DNA of 64,000 bases from Acinetobacter dispersus (GTDB lineage: Bacteria; Pseudomonadota; Gammaproteobacteria; Pseudomonadales; Moraxellaceae), in NCBI RefSeq assembly GCF_009884975.1, contig NZ_CP041970.1, forward strand, positions 310,001-374,000, written 5' to 3'. The position numbers and the translations under genes are program-made. Position 1 is the first letter of the stretch. Every line of letters starts with the position of its first letter. Shown piece by piece: positions 10,128 through 19,025 of the stretch. A model generated the notes under the pieces. It saw nothing but the letters and a program-made list of their open reading frames with translations. It was not told the origin of the DNA and searched no databases.

Positions 10128-11302
10128 GTTTCATATCGTCCATTAACGCGACTGGCAAACCAATTGGTATTATAGTCACGACTCAGTTTAGGGCCCGAAA
10201 TAACAACTTCAGGCATAATTGCATAAATAGGTTCTTTATTGGTTTTACTTTGATACAACTTTTGAACGGCTAAATAAGTTTGTGTATCTTCGAATTTCTT
10301 CTCTTTCTCTTTCTTTAAATCCGCACGAATTTGACGCGGAGTAACCAGAATTTTATTGTTGGTAAACGCAGAGATCACTTCTTTTTCAGATTGGCTTAGT
10401 GCGGATTGAACATTCCCATCTTTATTATAAAGTAACAGGTCGCCATCTAAATCAAGGTCTTTACTTTGTATGACTTCAAGCATCTTTTGAAAAGCCGCAT
10501 TACGGCTTGAATACATGCCTGAGTTGTAATCGGCAAATCGATAGATGGCTTTATCATAATCGGCAGAATATTCCATCAAACGATGGATGCCATAATATAG
10601 GCCACCGTATTGGGTGTAGAGATCATTACGTAGTTCAGCAATATTTCCGCTTTGACGTTTATGTTCTTTGGCATAATTAATATGCACTTGCATAGAACCC
10701 AGTGTCGTGATCGGGTTCATTTTCTCGCCAATGTCTTGTCCAACCAATTTCGCTGCGCCTGTTAGGGCACTGACATGATAATGCTTTGACATATAGTCAA
10801 AAATTTCACGATAAAGCAAATCGAGTTCACGCTCAGTTCTGACTTTGCGCATTTGGCTCATATAGTTATTTTCTGGGGAAGGTTGGTTTTTGAGTACATC
10901 CTCAAAATAACCTGCAACCGTGCCGCCAATGGTTTCACCTAATTTAGCTTCAAACTTCTCTTTGAGGCGCGTATTGATTTCCTGAACTGCTTTCTCACCC
11001 AAGCCAGGTACAGCAGGGTCAGCGACAAAGTTAGACTCTTGATCGACCACAGCCACAATACTGCATACATTCTGCTTGGTTTTGGGAATACTAAGCTGTT
11101 GCATGATATCAAAGATATCTTGCGACCAAGACTGGCGATCATTAACACGCGGTGGCAGCACGTTGGTGATCTGTTCTGCCTTCATTTCGGGTTCTTTATT
11201 ATTTGACCACCACGCATTATCTCCACAAGCCACTAAGCTTATGCTGATTGCCAAGAGGCTAAATGTTTTGAATAGAGGACGAGTCGAAAACGATTGGTTC
11301 AT
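10094..11302 (-). CDS. DUF1615 family lipoprotein
   Basis: A 402-aa protein assigned to the DUF1615 family from its overall sequence. The N-terminal signal sequence ends with a lipobox (ISLVAC, about residues 17-22), so it is probably an envelope lipoprotein. The central part (VVDQESNFVADPAVPGLG, then a Tyr-rich stretch YTQYGGLYYGIHRLMEYS) has features reminiscent of lysozyme-like or transglycosylase folds, but no activity is established. I chose ATG 11302 because it begins the signal sequence; a GTG start seven codons upstream is less likely. It overlaps the HAD gene downstream. Confidence 0.75.
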   Translation of the reverse strand: MNQSFSTRPLFKTFSLLAISISLVACGDNAWWSNNKEPEMKAEQITNVLPPRVNDRQSWSQDIFDIMQQLSIPKTKQNVCSIVAVVDQESNFVADPAVPGLGEKAVQEINTRLKEKFEAKLGETIGGTVAGYFEDVLKNQPSPENNYMSQMRKVRTERELDLLYREIFDYMSKHYHVSALTGAAKLVGQDIGEKMNPITTLGSMQVHINYAKEHKRQSGNIAELRNDLYTQYGGLYYGIHRLMEYSADYDKAIYRFADYNSGMYSSRNAAFQKMLEVIQSKDLDLDGDLLLYNKDGNVQSALSQSEKEVISAFTNNKILVTPRQIRADLKKEKEKKFEDTQTYLAVQKLYQSKTNKEPIYAIMPEVVISGPKLSRDYNTNWFASRVNGRYETCMQRAKRIKL

Positions 11303-11384
11303 AATGAAGACAACACCGCACAAAAAGATGAGCCGAACGGGCGAATGAAGTATACTATGTTGATCAGAAATTGTAAGAAAATAT

Positions 11385-12407
11385 ATGTATATTGGTTCAT
11401 ATCAACTGTCAAATAATTTGATTGTTGCCCCGATGGCAGGCGTCACTGATCGACCTTTTAGAACACTCTGTAAATACTTTGGTGCAGGGCATGCGGTCAG
11501 TGAGATGATGACTGCAGATAAAACACTACGTATGAGTAAAAAGAGTCTCTATCGAGCTAATTTTGATGGTGAGCTTGCGCCAATCTCTGCACAAATCGCA
11601 GGTTCTGACCCTGAACAGCTTGCTGAAGCGGCACGTTATCAGGTATCGAATGGTGCGCAGATTGTTGATATCAATATGGGTTGCCCAGCCAAGAAAGTAT
11701 GTAACAAACTTGCAGGTTCGGCTTTATTACAAGACGAAGATCTCGTTGCGCGTATTCTCGATGCCGTAGTTTCTGCAGTGGATGTGCCAGTCACTTTAAA
11801 AACCCGATTAGGTTTTTTAAATGGCCATGAGAATATTTTACGTGTGGCCAAACGTGCTGAAGAATCTGGAATTGCAGCATTAGCGCTACATGGTCGTACC
11901 CGTGAAGATATGTATTTGAATACTGCACGCTATGAGTTGATTAAGCAGGTTAAAGAATTGATTGATATCCCATTGATTGCCAATGGGGATATTGATAGTC
12001 CAGAGAAAGCCAAATATGTGCTGGATTATACGGGTGCAGATGCCATTATGATTGGGCGTGCAGCCCAAGGCCGACCTTGGATATTCCGAGAAATTGCCCA
12101 TTATTTAAAAACAGGTGAGCATCTTGCTGCGCCTGATATTGCTGAAGTTAAAGCAGTATTATTGGGGCATCTGACTGAGCTGTATGATTTCTATGGTGAA
12201 TACTCAGGCTGTCGTATTGCACGTAAGCATATTGCTTGGTATACCAAAGGCTTACGCTCAAGTAATGAGTTTCGTCAGAATATGTATAAAGTTGAAAATA
12301 CGGCTGATCAAGCCAAAGTGGTGGAATCGTATTTCGATGAATTACTTGATCAAGGTCTACGTATGAGTGATGTACAAGTTGAACAAGTGAATTTATTGGA
12401 TATTTAA
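11385..12407 (+). CDS. dusB: tRNA-dihydrouridine synthase B
   Basis: A 340-aa flavin enzyme that reduces uridine to dihydrouridine in the D-loop of tRNA. The FMN-barrel start APMAGVTDRPFRTLC, the catalytic Cys100 in NMGCPAKKVCNKLAGSALLQ, the ANGDI segment and GADAIMIGRAAQGRPWIFRE are all typical of DusB rather than DusA or DusC. Length is slightly above E. coli DusB. The common partner fis does not follow it here; a bidirectional terminator comes next instead. The start is ATG 11385, with only a weak upstream A-rich site. Confidence 0.96.
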   Translation: MYIGSYQLSNNLIVAPMAGVTDRPFRTLCKYFGAGHAVSEMMTADKTLRMSKKSLYRANFDGELAPISAQIAGSDPEQLAEAARYQVSNGAQIVDINMGCPAKKVCNKLAGSALLQDEDLVARILDAVVSAVDVPVTLKTRLGFLNGHENILRVAKRAEESGIAALALHGRTREDMYLNTARYELIKQVKELIDIPLIANGDIDSPEKAKYVLDYTGADAIMIGRAAQGRPWIFREIAHYLKTGEHLAAPDIAEVKAVLLGHLTELYDFYGEYSGCRIARKHIAWYTKGLRSSNEFRQNMYKVENTADQAKVVESYFDELLDQGLRMSDVQVEQVNLLDI

Positions 12408-12427
12408 TAATTGTTTTAACTGCATTG

Positions 12428-12465
12428 AAAAGCCTGTAACTCGAATCGAATTACAGGCTTTTTTA
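12428..12465. terminator. bidirectional terminator between dusB and oxyR
   Basis: AAAAGCCTGTAA (12428-12439) pairs perfectly with TTACAGGCTTTT (12451-12462), followed by T residues. Confidence 0.85.
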
Positions 12466-13371
12466 TTACGATAAATGAGCCGTGATTTTTTGCAGAATCT
12501 GCAAAATTACATCAAACTCACTTTGTAATGGTGTGCTTTTGCGGGTCACTAAAGCCAATGTGCGGCTTGGTGCAGCTTCAATCGCTTTCACATCAATATC
12601 TTCATTGAAGTGAATCATACTGTTTTTCAGTGCAATCTCAGGTAACAAGGTAAAACCTAAATCTGAAGAGACCATTTCCACCAAGGTTGGTAATGAGCTT
12701 GCTTTTAAGCGATGATCATTTTTGCGCTCACCAACAGGGCAGGCACTCAAAGCATGGTCACGTAAGCAATGACCTTCCTCAAGCAACATTAAACGAGATA
12801 GATCCAAATCATCGAGAGAATTTGCATTGGCTGCATTGGTATCTTTCTTGTTATACACAAGGAATAAGTGTTCTTTGGCAATTTCAGCAACTTTTAGACT
12901 GCGCGTATCAAACGGAAGCGCAAGTACAATCATGTCTAAATTACCATGTTCCAACTTCTCTACAATCTTCTCACTTTGTGCTTCATGTAAGTGTAGTTGG
13001 ATCTTTGGCAATTGCTGATGCACTTCATCTAAGAGTTGAGTCAGAATAAAAGGTGCAATGGTTGGAATAATACCGAGATGTAAATCACCCGTTAATGGTT
13101 CACTCATTTCTCGACTTAAACGCATCAGGTCTTGGGCATCGGCAAGCAACACTCGCGCTCGCGCTACTACTTGCTCACCTAATGGGGTTAAACGGACGTT
13201 TTGACGATCACGCTCAACTAAGACGCCACCTAATAAACGCTCCAATTCCATGATGCCACCAGACAGTGTTGACTGGGTAACAAAGGAACGACGCGCTGCT
13301 TCAGTAAAATGTAAAGTTTCTGACAACGTAACTAAATATGATAGCTGTCTTAATGAGGGTAATGCAGCCAT
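12466..13371 (-). CDS. oxyR: hydrogen-peroxide sensing regulator OxyR
   Basis: A 301-aa LysR-type regulator. The N-terminal winged helix-turn-helix covers about residues 5-65 (TLHFTEAARRSFVTQSTLS). The effector domain contains two cysteines, Cys202 and Cys211 (EEGHCLRDHALSAC), with the same nine-residue spacing as the redox pair Cys199/Cys208 of E. coli OxyR. This supports peroxide sensing through a disulfide. It is the last gene of the rubA-rubB-esterase-oxyR cluster, six bases after the esterase gene. No catalase or peroxidase target lies nearby. It ends at a shared terminator with dusB. Confidence 0.95.
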   Translation of the reverse strand: MAALPSLRQLSYLVTLSETLHFTEAARRSFVTQSTLSGGIMELERLLGGVLVERDRQNVRLTPLGEQVVARARVLLADAQDLMRLSREMSEPLTGDLHLGIIPTIAPFILTQLLDEVHQQLPKIQLHLHEAQSEKIVEKLEHGNLDMIVLALPFDTRSLKVAEIAKEHLFLVYNKKDTNAANANSLDDLDLSRLMLLEEGHCLRDHALSACPVGERKNDHRLKASSLPTLVEMVSSDLGFTLLPEIALKNSMIHFNEDIDVKAIEAAPSRTLALVTRKSTPLQSEFDVILQILQKITAHLS

Positions 13372-13377
13372 AGTGTC

Positions 13378-14322
13378 CTAGTGTGATGATCTAAAGTGGT
13401 GAGTAAACAAACCACTAAGTTGCGGAATGAAATGTGCAGGAATATCATGCCCCATTCCTTGAATTAATTCAAACTTAGCACCAGAAATTGCTTTTGCAAC
13501 AGCTTTCCCGTGACTTGGTGGTAACAGGCGATCTTTTGATCCGTGTACAACCAAAGTCGGCTGAGTAATTGTTTTGTTCAATGGTAACAAAGAACCTGTA
13601 CATAATATTGCTAAAAATTGTTGAAGTACACCCGCTGGGTAAAAACTACGTCGATATAATTTGCGAATGGTTTGAATTGATTCGACTGGATTGACATAAC
13701 CCGGTGAGCCGATAATACGGAAAACATTTAAACTATGATTAATAATTGTTTCTTCATCATGCCCTTCAGGTTTACCCAATAAGCTAAAAAGCTGCTTTGG
13801 AAAAGGCGGAGGTAAAAAAGGCTGATTATTACTGGTAAATAACAAACCTATTTTTTCTACTTTTTCTGGATATTTCGCAGCAACAATCTGTGAAATCATT
13901 CCGCCCATTGAGGCACCAATAATATAGGCTTTTTCGATACCTAATTGATCAATCAGCATCGCCACATCATCAGCCATATCATATAAGGTATATGGCGCAC
14001 CTTCATTGCGAAGACCAAACATGAAACGACTCATCAGTTTCATGGTATTGAGTCGTTTGCCTTTATTACGAATTTTAGAAGATAAACCGATATCGCGATT
14101 ATCAAAGCGAACTACGCGGAAACCTTGATCGATTAAGGCTTTACAGAAGAAATCAGGCCAAAACAGCATTTGTGCACCTAGGCCCATGATCAATAAGATG
14201 GTTGGATGCTCAGGATTTCCGCCCATTTCAACATGTAGTTCAATGCCATTGCCCAAAGTAACTTTGGTTTCCTGCATAAAAGAAGCATATGGTGACACGT
14301 TAAATTGGAGGGCACTGTTCAT
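13378..14322 (-). CDS. estB: alpha/beta hydrolase (EstB-type esterase)
   Basis: A 314-aa alpha/beta hydrolase. The nucleophile elbow is IGASMGGM with Ser138; the acid is likely the aspartate in VVHGSKDRLLP and the base the histidine in GMGHDIPAH. The oxyanion segment LLIMGLGAQ is typical of the family. In Acinetobacter an esterase gene, estB, lies between rubB and oxyR in exactly this order, which is the main reason for the name. It acts on carboxylic esters; the physiological substrate is unclear. It is 84 bp from rubB and 6 bp from oxyR, so part of the operon. Confidence 0.9.
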   Translation of the reverse strand: MNSALQFNVSPYASFMQETKVTLGNGIELHVEMGGNPEHPTILLIMGLGAQMLFWPDFFCKALIDQGFRVVRFDNRDIGLSSKIRNKGKRLNTMKLMSRFMFGLRNEGAPYTLYDMADDVAMLIDQLGIEKAYIIGASMGGMISQIVAAKYPEKVEKIGLLFTSNNQPFLPPPFPKQLFSLLGKPEGHDEETIINHSLNVFRIIGSPGYVNPVESIQTIRKLYRRSFYPAGVLQQFLAILCTGSLLPLNKTITQPTLVVHGSKDRLLPPSHGKAVAKAISGAKFELIQGMGHDIPAHFIPQLSGLFTHHFRSSH

Positions 14323-14406
14323 GATCTTCGTTCCAAATTGAATTCTTCTTATTGCTTAGAGAGTTTGGAGGAAATTCTTTTCTCAACAAACTCTCGTATT
14401 TAAACC

Positions 14407-15588
14407 TTAAACTTGCGCTGGAATCAAGTCTGGAACCAGCTTGGTGAGCGTTAAACGTTGTTTGCCTGCAGTTGGGCCTAACAGTACAAAACCTCTCAAG
14501 GTTCCTTCGCCATCAGCTGCTTTAGCAAGCATACCGTCATCAAACTCTTCAGTTTCCCAGTTCACATCCACATTAAGCGGTGCAGGTAAAACCGTCAATG
14601 GCGCAGCAGGTGTTTTTACTGCAACTGGCATAGCAGGGTAGTGTACCGCTGTGCTTTGACCACTGAGCGTTTTTGCTAAAGCACGTGCTTGCTGCATAAT
14701 TGGCATTACATATGGTAATAAAGTGCCATTTACTTCTGCACAGTCACCGACGGCGTAGATATCCGCTTGATTGGTTTCTAATAGTGTGTTGGTAATAATG
14801 CCACGACTGGTTTGAATGTCTGCTGCTTGTGCTAAAGAGATATTCGGTTGTAAGCCAATTGCAGAAAGAACAATATCAGCGACCAGTGTTTTACCATTGG
14901 CTAAAGTGACTTCGTAGTCTTCATCATTATTAATCTTGGTGACTTTTTCCACGGTGGTGGAGAGCGCAAATTTAATGCCAGCTTGTTCTAAATTGGTCTT
15001 AAAGGCTTCAGCGACATGGTTTGGCAATAAGCGTCCAAGTGGCTGAGGAGCTAAGTCAATTACCGTCACATCATATTGGCTATGCAATAAGTCATTGGCA
15101 AATTCACAGCCAATCAGACCTGCACCAAGAATAACCACGCGTTTGTCTTTACGGTTTGCAAGGTTTTCACGGAAGATACGATAGTCGACCAATGAGTTCA
15201 CAACATGGATGTCATCACTGCCATCACCAGCAATCGCTAAGCGGATAGGGTTTGCACCGACAGCCAATACTAACTTTGAATAAGGTTGGGTAATGGTTTG
15301 CCCATTTTTTTCTAATGTTAGTTCATGGTTTTCGGCATTGATTGCTTTCACCCATGTGTCTGCATCAATGCGCATATTCAATTGGGTTGCCATCTTTGTC
15401 GCATCGCCTAAAGCAATTTGTTCTGGTGCTTTATTCCCTGCAAAGGCATTGGATAATGTTGGTTTTGCATAATTTACCGCATCATCTGCACAGATCATAA
15501 CCAGTTCTTGTTCAGGACTTAGTTTACGAAACTCTCGCGCTACGGTGTAACCTGCCATGCCCGATCCGATGATAACGATAGGATGCAT
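14407..15588 (-). CDS. rubB: rubredoxin-NAD(+) reductase
   Basis: A 393-aa FAD enzyme that passes electrons from NADH to rubredoxin for the alkane hydroxylase AlkM. The FAD-binding motif is IIGSGMAGYTVAREF at the N terminus, the NAD-binding motif is VILGAGLIGCEFAND, and the second FAD motif is IYAVGDCAEVNG. Length matches Acinetobacter RubB. The start at ATG 15588 has a good TTGGAG site; the reading frame extends 11 codons upstream without a signal. It follows rubA by 83 bp on the same strand. The alkane hydroxylase itself is not in the window, as is known for this genus. Confidence 0.95.
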   Translation of the reverse strand: MHPIVIIGSGMAGYTVAREFRKLSPEQELVMICADDAVNYAKPTLSNAFAGNKAPEQIALGDATKMATQLNMRIDADTWVKAINAENHELTLEKNGQTITQPYSKLVLAVGANPIRLAIAGDGSDDIHVVNSLVDYRIFRENLANRKDKRVVILGAGLIGCEFANDLLHSQYDVTVIDLAPQPLGRLLPNHVAEAFKTNLEQAGIKFALSTTVEKVTKINNDEDYEVTLANGKTLVADIVLSAIGLQPNISLAQAADIQTSRGIITNTLLETNQADIYAVGDCAEVNGTLLPYVMPIMQQARALAKTLSGQSTAVHYPAMPVAVKTPAAPLTVLPAPLNVDVNWETEEFDDGMLAKAADGEGTLRGFVLLGPTAGKQRLTLTKLVPDLIPAQV

Positions 15589-15671
15589 TCTATTCTCCAA
15601 TATTTTCTTATTTAAAAACAAACGATAGCAAAAAAAAGACCATGATCATTGTCACGGCCTTCTCGATCTAT

Positions 15672-15836
15672 TTAGATTTCAACCATTTCAAAATCAGCTT
15701 TTGAAACGCCGCAATCTGGGCAAGTCCAATCATCTGGGATATCTTCCCATTTGGTCCCTGCTGCAATGCCGTCTTGTGGCCAACCTTCTGCTTCGTCGTA
15801 AATCCAACCACAAACGATACATTGATATTTTTTCAT
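15672..15836 (-). CDS. rubA: rubredoxin
   Basis: A 54-aa electron carrier with one iron bound by four cysteines: Cys6/Cys9 (CIVCG) and Cys39/Cys42 (CPDCG). The aromatic core ([16 protein letters not shown]) is standard. It shuttles electrons from RubB to alkane hydroxylase in the cytoplasm. The start at 15836 has GGAG in place; the open frame extends 10 codons further without support. It is the first gene of the rubA-rubB-esterase-oxyR operon, so the operon promoter should lie in 15837-16184. Confidence 0.97.
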   Translation of the reverse strand: MKKYQCIVCGWIYDEAEGWPQDGIAAGTKWEDIPDDWTCPDCGVSKADFEMVEI

Positions 15837-16184
15837 GTGACTCTCCAAACTGATAGGTATGTTCAAGTTGCCTTTCAGTAAAACTATTCCGTAATGTCGC
15901 TATGATCGCTGCAATAGGAACTAACTTATGCTAATCGGGAGTTAGATTTTTACGCAGAACGACATTTAAGTAAAGTAAATGCAAGAGTTTAATCATTTAT
16001 TCAAAAAGTGATATGGCAATTCTATCTGAAAGTCTTGTTATTTGAGCAATTACTCTAATTTTTTTTAGGGATATAACGCTTATACAATTAAAAAAAGCCG
16101 AAATGTATAAATATAGTGTGTATAAAAAACAAACATTCAGAATCAAGATATGATGATGAAAACAATGATCAAGGAGAATAAAAC
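15837..16184. other. divergent promoter region between rubA and the SRPBCC gene
   Basis: About 350 bp with no convincing gene. It should hold the promoters of the rub operon (minus) and the SRPBCC gene (plus). An imperfect inverted repeat (CTAACT near 15921, AGTTAG near 15941) is visible. I see no strong consensus promoter. Confidence 0.5.
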
Positions 16185-16622
16185 ATGGAAACCTTATCTT
16201 ATAATATAAAAATTTATGCGACCCCTGAAAAAGTTTGGGAGGTTCTTTGGACGCCAGAAAGTTATCAAGCATGGACAAAATTCTTTGCCTGCGATTCAAC
16301 CATGACCACGGATTGGAAAGTGGGTGGTAAAACCTATTTCGGAGATGGCAAAGGCAATGGCATGATCTCTACCATTGAAAGTATTGATGAGCCTAAAGAG
16401 ATTGTTTTTAAGCATCTTGGGATGATCGAGAACGGCAAGGAGGATTTGGAAAGTGAGACCGTGAAGTCTTGGGCAGGTGCTTTGGAAAAATATATGTTGT
16501 TTGATTTTAATGGTGAAACGCAATTGCATGTAGAGGTCGATATTCAACCAGAACATGCAGAATTTATGAATAAAGGCTTTGATCAGGGACTTGCCATGGT
16601 CAAGCATTTAGCGGAGAAATAA
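16185..16622 (+). CDS. SRPBCC (AHSA1-like) domain protein
   Basis: A 145-aa single-domain protein of the START/SRPBCC helix-grip fold. The N-terminal pattern (YNIKIYATPEKVWEVLWTPE followed by SYQAWTKFF) and the GGKTYFGDGKGNGMISTIES segment with PKEIVFKHLG match the AHSA1/YndB-like group. These proteins have a deep hydrophobic pocket and bind small ligands, but the ligand here is unknown. It is transcribed alone, with AAGGAG upstream of ATG 16185. It ends 160 bp before lysS. Confidence 0.85.
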   Translation: METLSYNIKIYATPEKVWEVLWTPESYQAWTKFFACDSTMTTDWKVGGKTYFGDGKGNGMISTIESIDEPKEIVFKHLGMIENGKEDLESETVKSWAGALEKYMLFDFNGETQLHVEVDIQPEHAEFMNKGFDQGLAMVKHLAEK

Positions 16623-16781
16623 GCGACAGCGAATCGATTGTTGAGCGGAAAATTGCTGCGTTATCTTGATTCAAAAACTGATCAATCTTGATTTTTTTGA
16701 ATTGTCTGGTTGAAACAATACGAAAATGAGTTGTGATCTGCTATCCTATGTCACTTCATTTTTTACTTAATCGAGGCAGAG

Positions 16782-18308
16782 ATGACGCAACAAAACGCTC
16801 AATCGACTTCTGAACAAACACTTTCCGAAAACGATTTAATCGCACAGCGTCATGCCAAATTAAAGCAAATCCAAGAGACTGCAAAACAAACGGGTAAGAG
16901 CCCGTGGCCAAACACGTTTAAACGTGAGCACTATGCAGCTGATTTGCAAGAACAGTTTAAAGATCAAGACAAGGCGCAAATTGAAGGCGCTGAAAAAGTT
17001 TATGTAAAAGTTGCTGGTCGTGTGATGTTGAACCGTGGATCATTTATGGTGATCCAAGATATGACGGGTCGTATTCAACTTTATGTAGATCGTAAAGGTT
17101 TGCCAGCTGATATTTTAGAAACCATTAAAAGTTTAGACCTTGGCGATATCATCGCTGCTGAAGGTTATATTGGCCGTTCGGGTAAAGGTGACTTATATGT
17201 GCACCTTGAAGGTTTTGAATTACTGACCAAATCACTTCGTCCACTTCCAGATAAATTCCATGGTTTAACCGATACAGAAGCTAAATATCGTAAACGTTAT
17301 TTAGATTTGATCGTAAATGAAGAAACACGTAAAACTTTCGAAATTCGTGCCCAAGTAGTTGCAGGTATTCGTGCATTCTTGACCAATGAACGCTTCATGG
17401 AAGTGGAAACGCCAATGATGCATGTGATTCCTGGTGGCGCATCTGCTAAGCCATTCGTAACACATCATAATGCTTTGGACATGGAACTGTATTTACGTGT
17501 TGCACCGGAACTCTATTTAAAACGCCTTGTAGTGGGTGGTTTTGAGCGTGTGTTTGAAATTAACCGTAACTTCCGTAACGAAGGGGTTTCAACACGCCAC
17601 AACCCTGAATTCACTATGATTGAGTTCTATCAAGCCTATGCTGATTATAAAGACTTGATGGTATTGACTGAAAACATGCTTGAAAAATTGGCAGTTGATA
17701 TCTTGGGTTCTACTGATGTGCCTTATGGTGAAGAAGTCTATAGCTTCAAGGGCCCATTCAAGAAAATCTCAATGTTTGATGCAATTCTTGAGAATAATCC
17801 AGACTTCACACCTGAAAATGTGAATGACCGCGAATTCTTGGCGAAATTTACCAAAGACGTTCTAAAAGAGCAGGTGAAGCCTGGTTTTGGTTTAGGCAAA
17901 TTGCAAACGATTGTGTTTGAAGAAACTGTAGAAACTAAACTGCGTCAGCCGACGTTCATTACTGAATATCCAGCTGAAACTTCACCACTTGCTCGTCGCA
18001 ATGATGATAATCCACATATTACTGATCGTTTCGAGTTCTTCATCGGTGGTCGTGAGTTGGCAAATGGTTTCTCTGAGTTAAATGACCCGATTGATCAGGC
18101 TGAGCGCTTCCAAGCACAAGTTGCAGAAAAAGATGCAGGTGATGATGAAGCAATGCATTACGATGCAGACTTTATCGAAGCATTAGAATATGGTTTACCA
18201 CCAACAGCAGGTCAGGGCATCGGTATTGACCGTTTGGTGATGTTGTTTGCCAATGCTGCGAGTATTCGTGACGTGTTGTTGTTCCCGCATATGCGCCGTA
18301 AAGATTAA
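16782..18308 (+). CDS. lysS: lysyl-tRNA synthetase, class II
   Basis: A 508-aa enzyme that charges tRNA-Lys. The N-terminal OB-fold anticodon-binding domain spans about residues 60-170 ([20 protein letters not shown]). The catalytic domain carries motif 2 ([20 protein letters not shown]) and motif 3 ([15 protein letters not shown]). Length and order match LysS. GAGGCAGAG lies before ATG 16782. The gene is monocistronic with a strong bidirectional terminator after it. Confidence 0.97.
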   Translation: MTQQNAQSTSEQTLSENDLIAQRHAKLKQIQETAKQTGKSPWPNTFKREHYAADLQEQFKDQDKAQIEGAEKVYVKVAGRVMLNRGSFMVIQDMTGRIQLYVDRKGLPADILETIKSLDLGDIIAAEGYIGRSGKGDLYVHLEGFELLTKSLRPLPDKFHGLTDTEAKYRKRYLDLIVNEETRKTFEIRAQVVAGIRAFLTNERFMEVETPMMHVIPGGASAKPFVTHHNALDMELYLRVAPELYLKRLVVGGFERVFEINRNFRNEGVSTRHNPEFTMIEFYQAYADYKDLMVLTENMLEKLAVDILGSTDVPYGEEVYSFKGPFKKISMFDAILENNPDFTPENVNDREFLAKFTKDVLKEQVKPGFGLGKLQTIVFEETVETKLRQPTFITEYPAETSPLARRNDDNPHITDRFEFFIGGRELANGFSELNDPIDQAERFQAQVAEKDAGDDEAMHYDADFIEALEYGLPPTAGQGIGIDRLVMLFANAASIRDVLLFPHMRRKD

Positions 18309-18321
18309 TTCTTCGATTAAT

Positions 18322-18353
18322 AAAAAAAGCCACTTTTAAAGTGGCTTTTTTTA
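18322..18353. terminator. bidirectional terminator between lysS and the DUF2059 gene
   Basis: AAAAAAAGCCACTTT pairs with AAAGTGGCTTTTTTT around a very short loop. Confidence 0.85.
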
Positions 18354-18363
18354 TGTTGACTGA

Positions 18364-18858
18364 TTATTCTGCTTGCATATCTTTTGCCAGTTTATCAGCA
18401 GCTTGCATAATTTTAGGTGTAATGGCATCCATTTGTTTGTAGCCCACTTGCATACTTTTTTGCATGACAATTGGCATTTTATCAATCGTCGATTGCCCTA
18501 CAGGCGTTTTATAAAATTTAATCATACCGTCGATTTCTTCTTGGCTAAACTCTTCAGCATAGATTTTAATCATTTCAGGTTCTAATTTTGCCCATGTTAA
18601 TTCTTCTTGCATAATTTTTCCGAGTTCCTGAGTGTAGTTAACAACAGCAAGCTCCTGTTTGGTTGTTAATTTTCTTCCTTGAGTGATCTTTTCTATACTT
18701 GAATGCATCATAGTATTTATTTGCTGACTCATTTGACCAAGGAATTGTTCTGACTTAGTGATCTTTAATAACTCTTTGACAGATTCTTTTGATGCAGGTT
18801 GGGCAAAAGCAGGGATGGAAATTGCCATCATAATAAATATCGCAATAATTTTTTTCAT
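18364..18858 (-). CDS. DUF2059 domain exported protein
   Basis: A 164-aa protein with a clear Sec signal peptide (MKKIIAIFIMMAISIPAFAQ, about 20 residues). The mature part is helical and matches DUF2059: a repeated helical region ending in the conserved EIDGMIKFYKTPVGQSTIDK segment. The YKTPxGQ motif is the family hallmark. Function is unknown; family members are periplasmic. It is transcribed alone and divergently from the Wzi-like gene, sharing the 18859-19025 promoter region. Confidence 0.85.
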   Translation of the reverse strand: MKKIIAIFIMMAISIPAFAQPASKESVKELLKITKSEQFLGQMSQQINTMMHSSIEKITQGRKLTTKQELAVVNYTQELGKIMQEELTWAKLEPEMIKIYAEEFSQEEIDGMIKFYKTPVGQSTIDKMPIVMQKSMQVGYKQMDAITPKIMQAADKLAKDMQAE

Positions 18859-19025
18859 TATTTGATTTCAGTCGCGTTGTAGGTAAATTAAATGTTACTG
18901 ACTGGCATCAATTATTGTCAATTTATCTTGCATGTTAAAAAATGTAATTGTTTCGTTTGACGATTGAAAACTACTCATAAACCAACGATCATGTGACCAT
19001 AAATAAATTTGAGAACAGTTTGGAT

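Noticed and set aside
15997..16299. 100-codon minus-strand frame overlapping the SRPBCC start
   Set aside because: It overlaps the start of the well-supported SRPBCC gene on the other strand and its translation is low-complexity and unlike a real protein.
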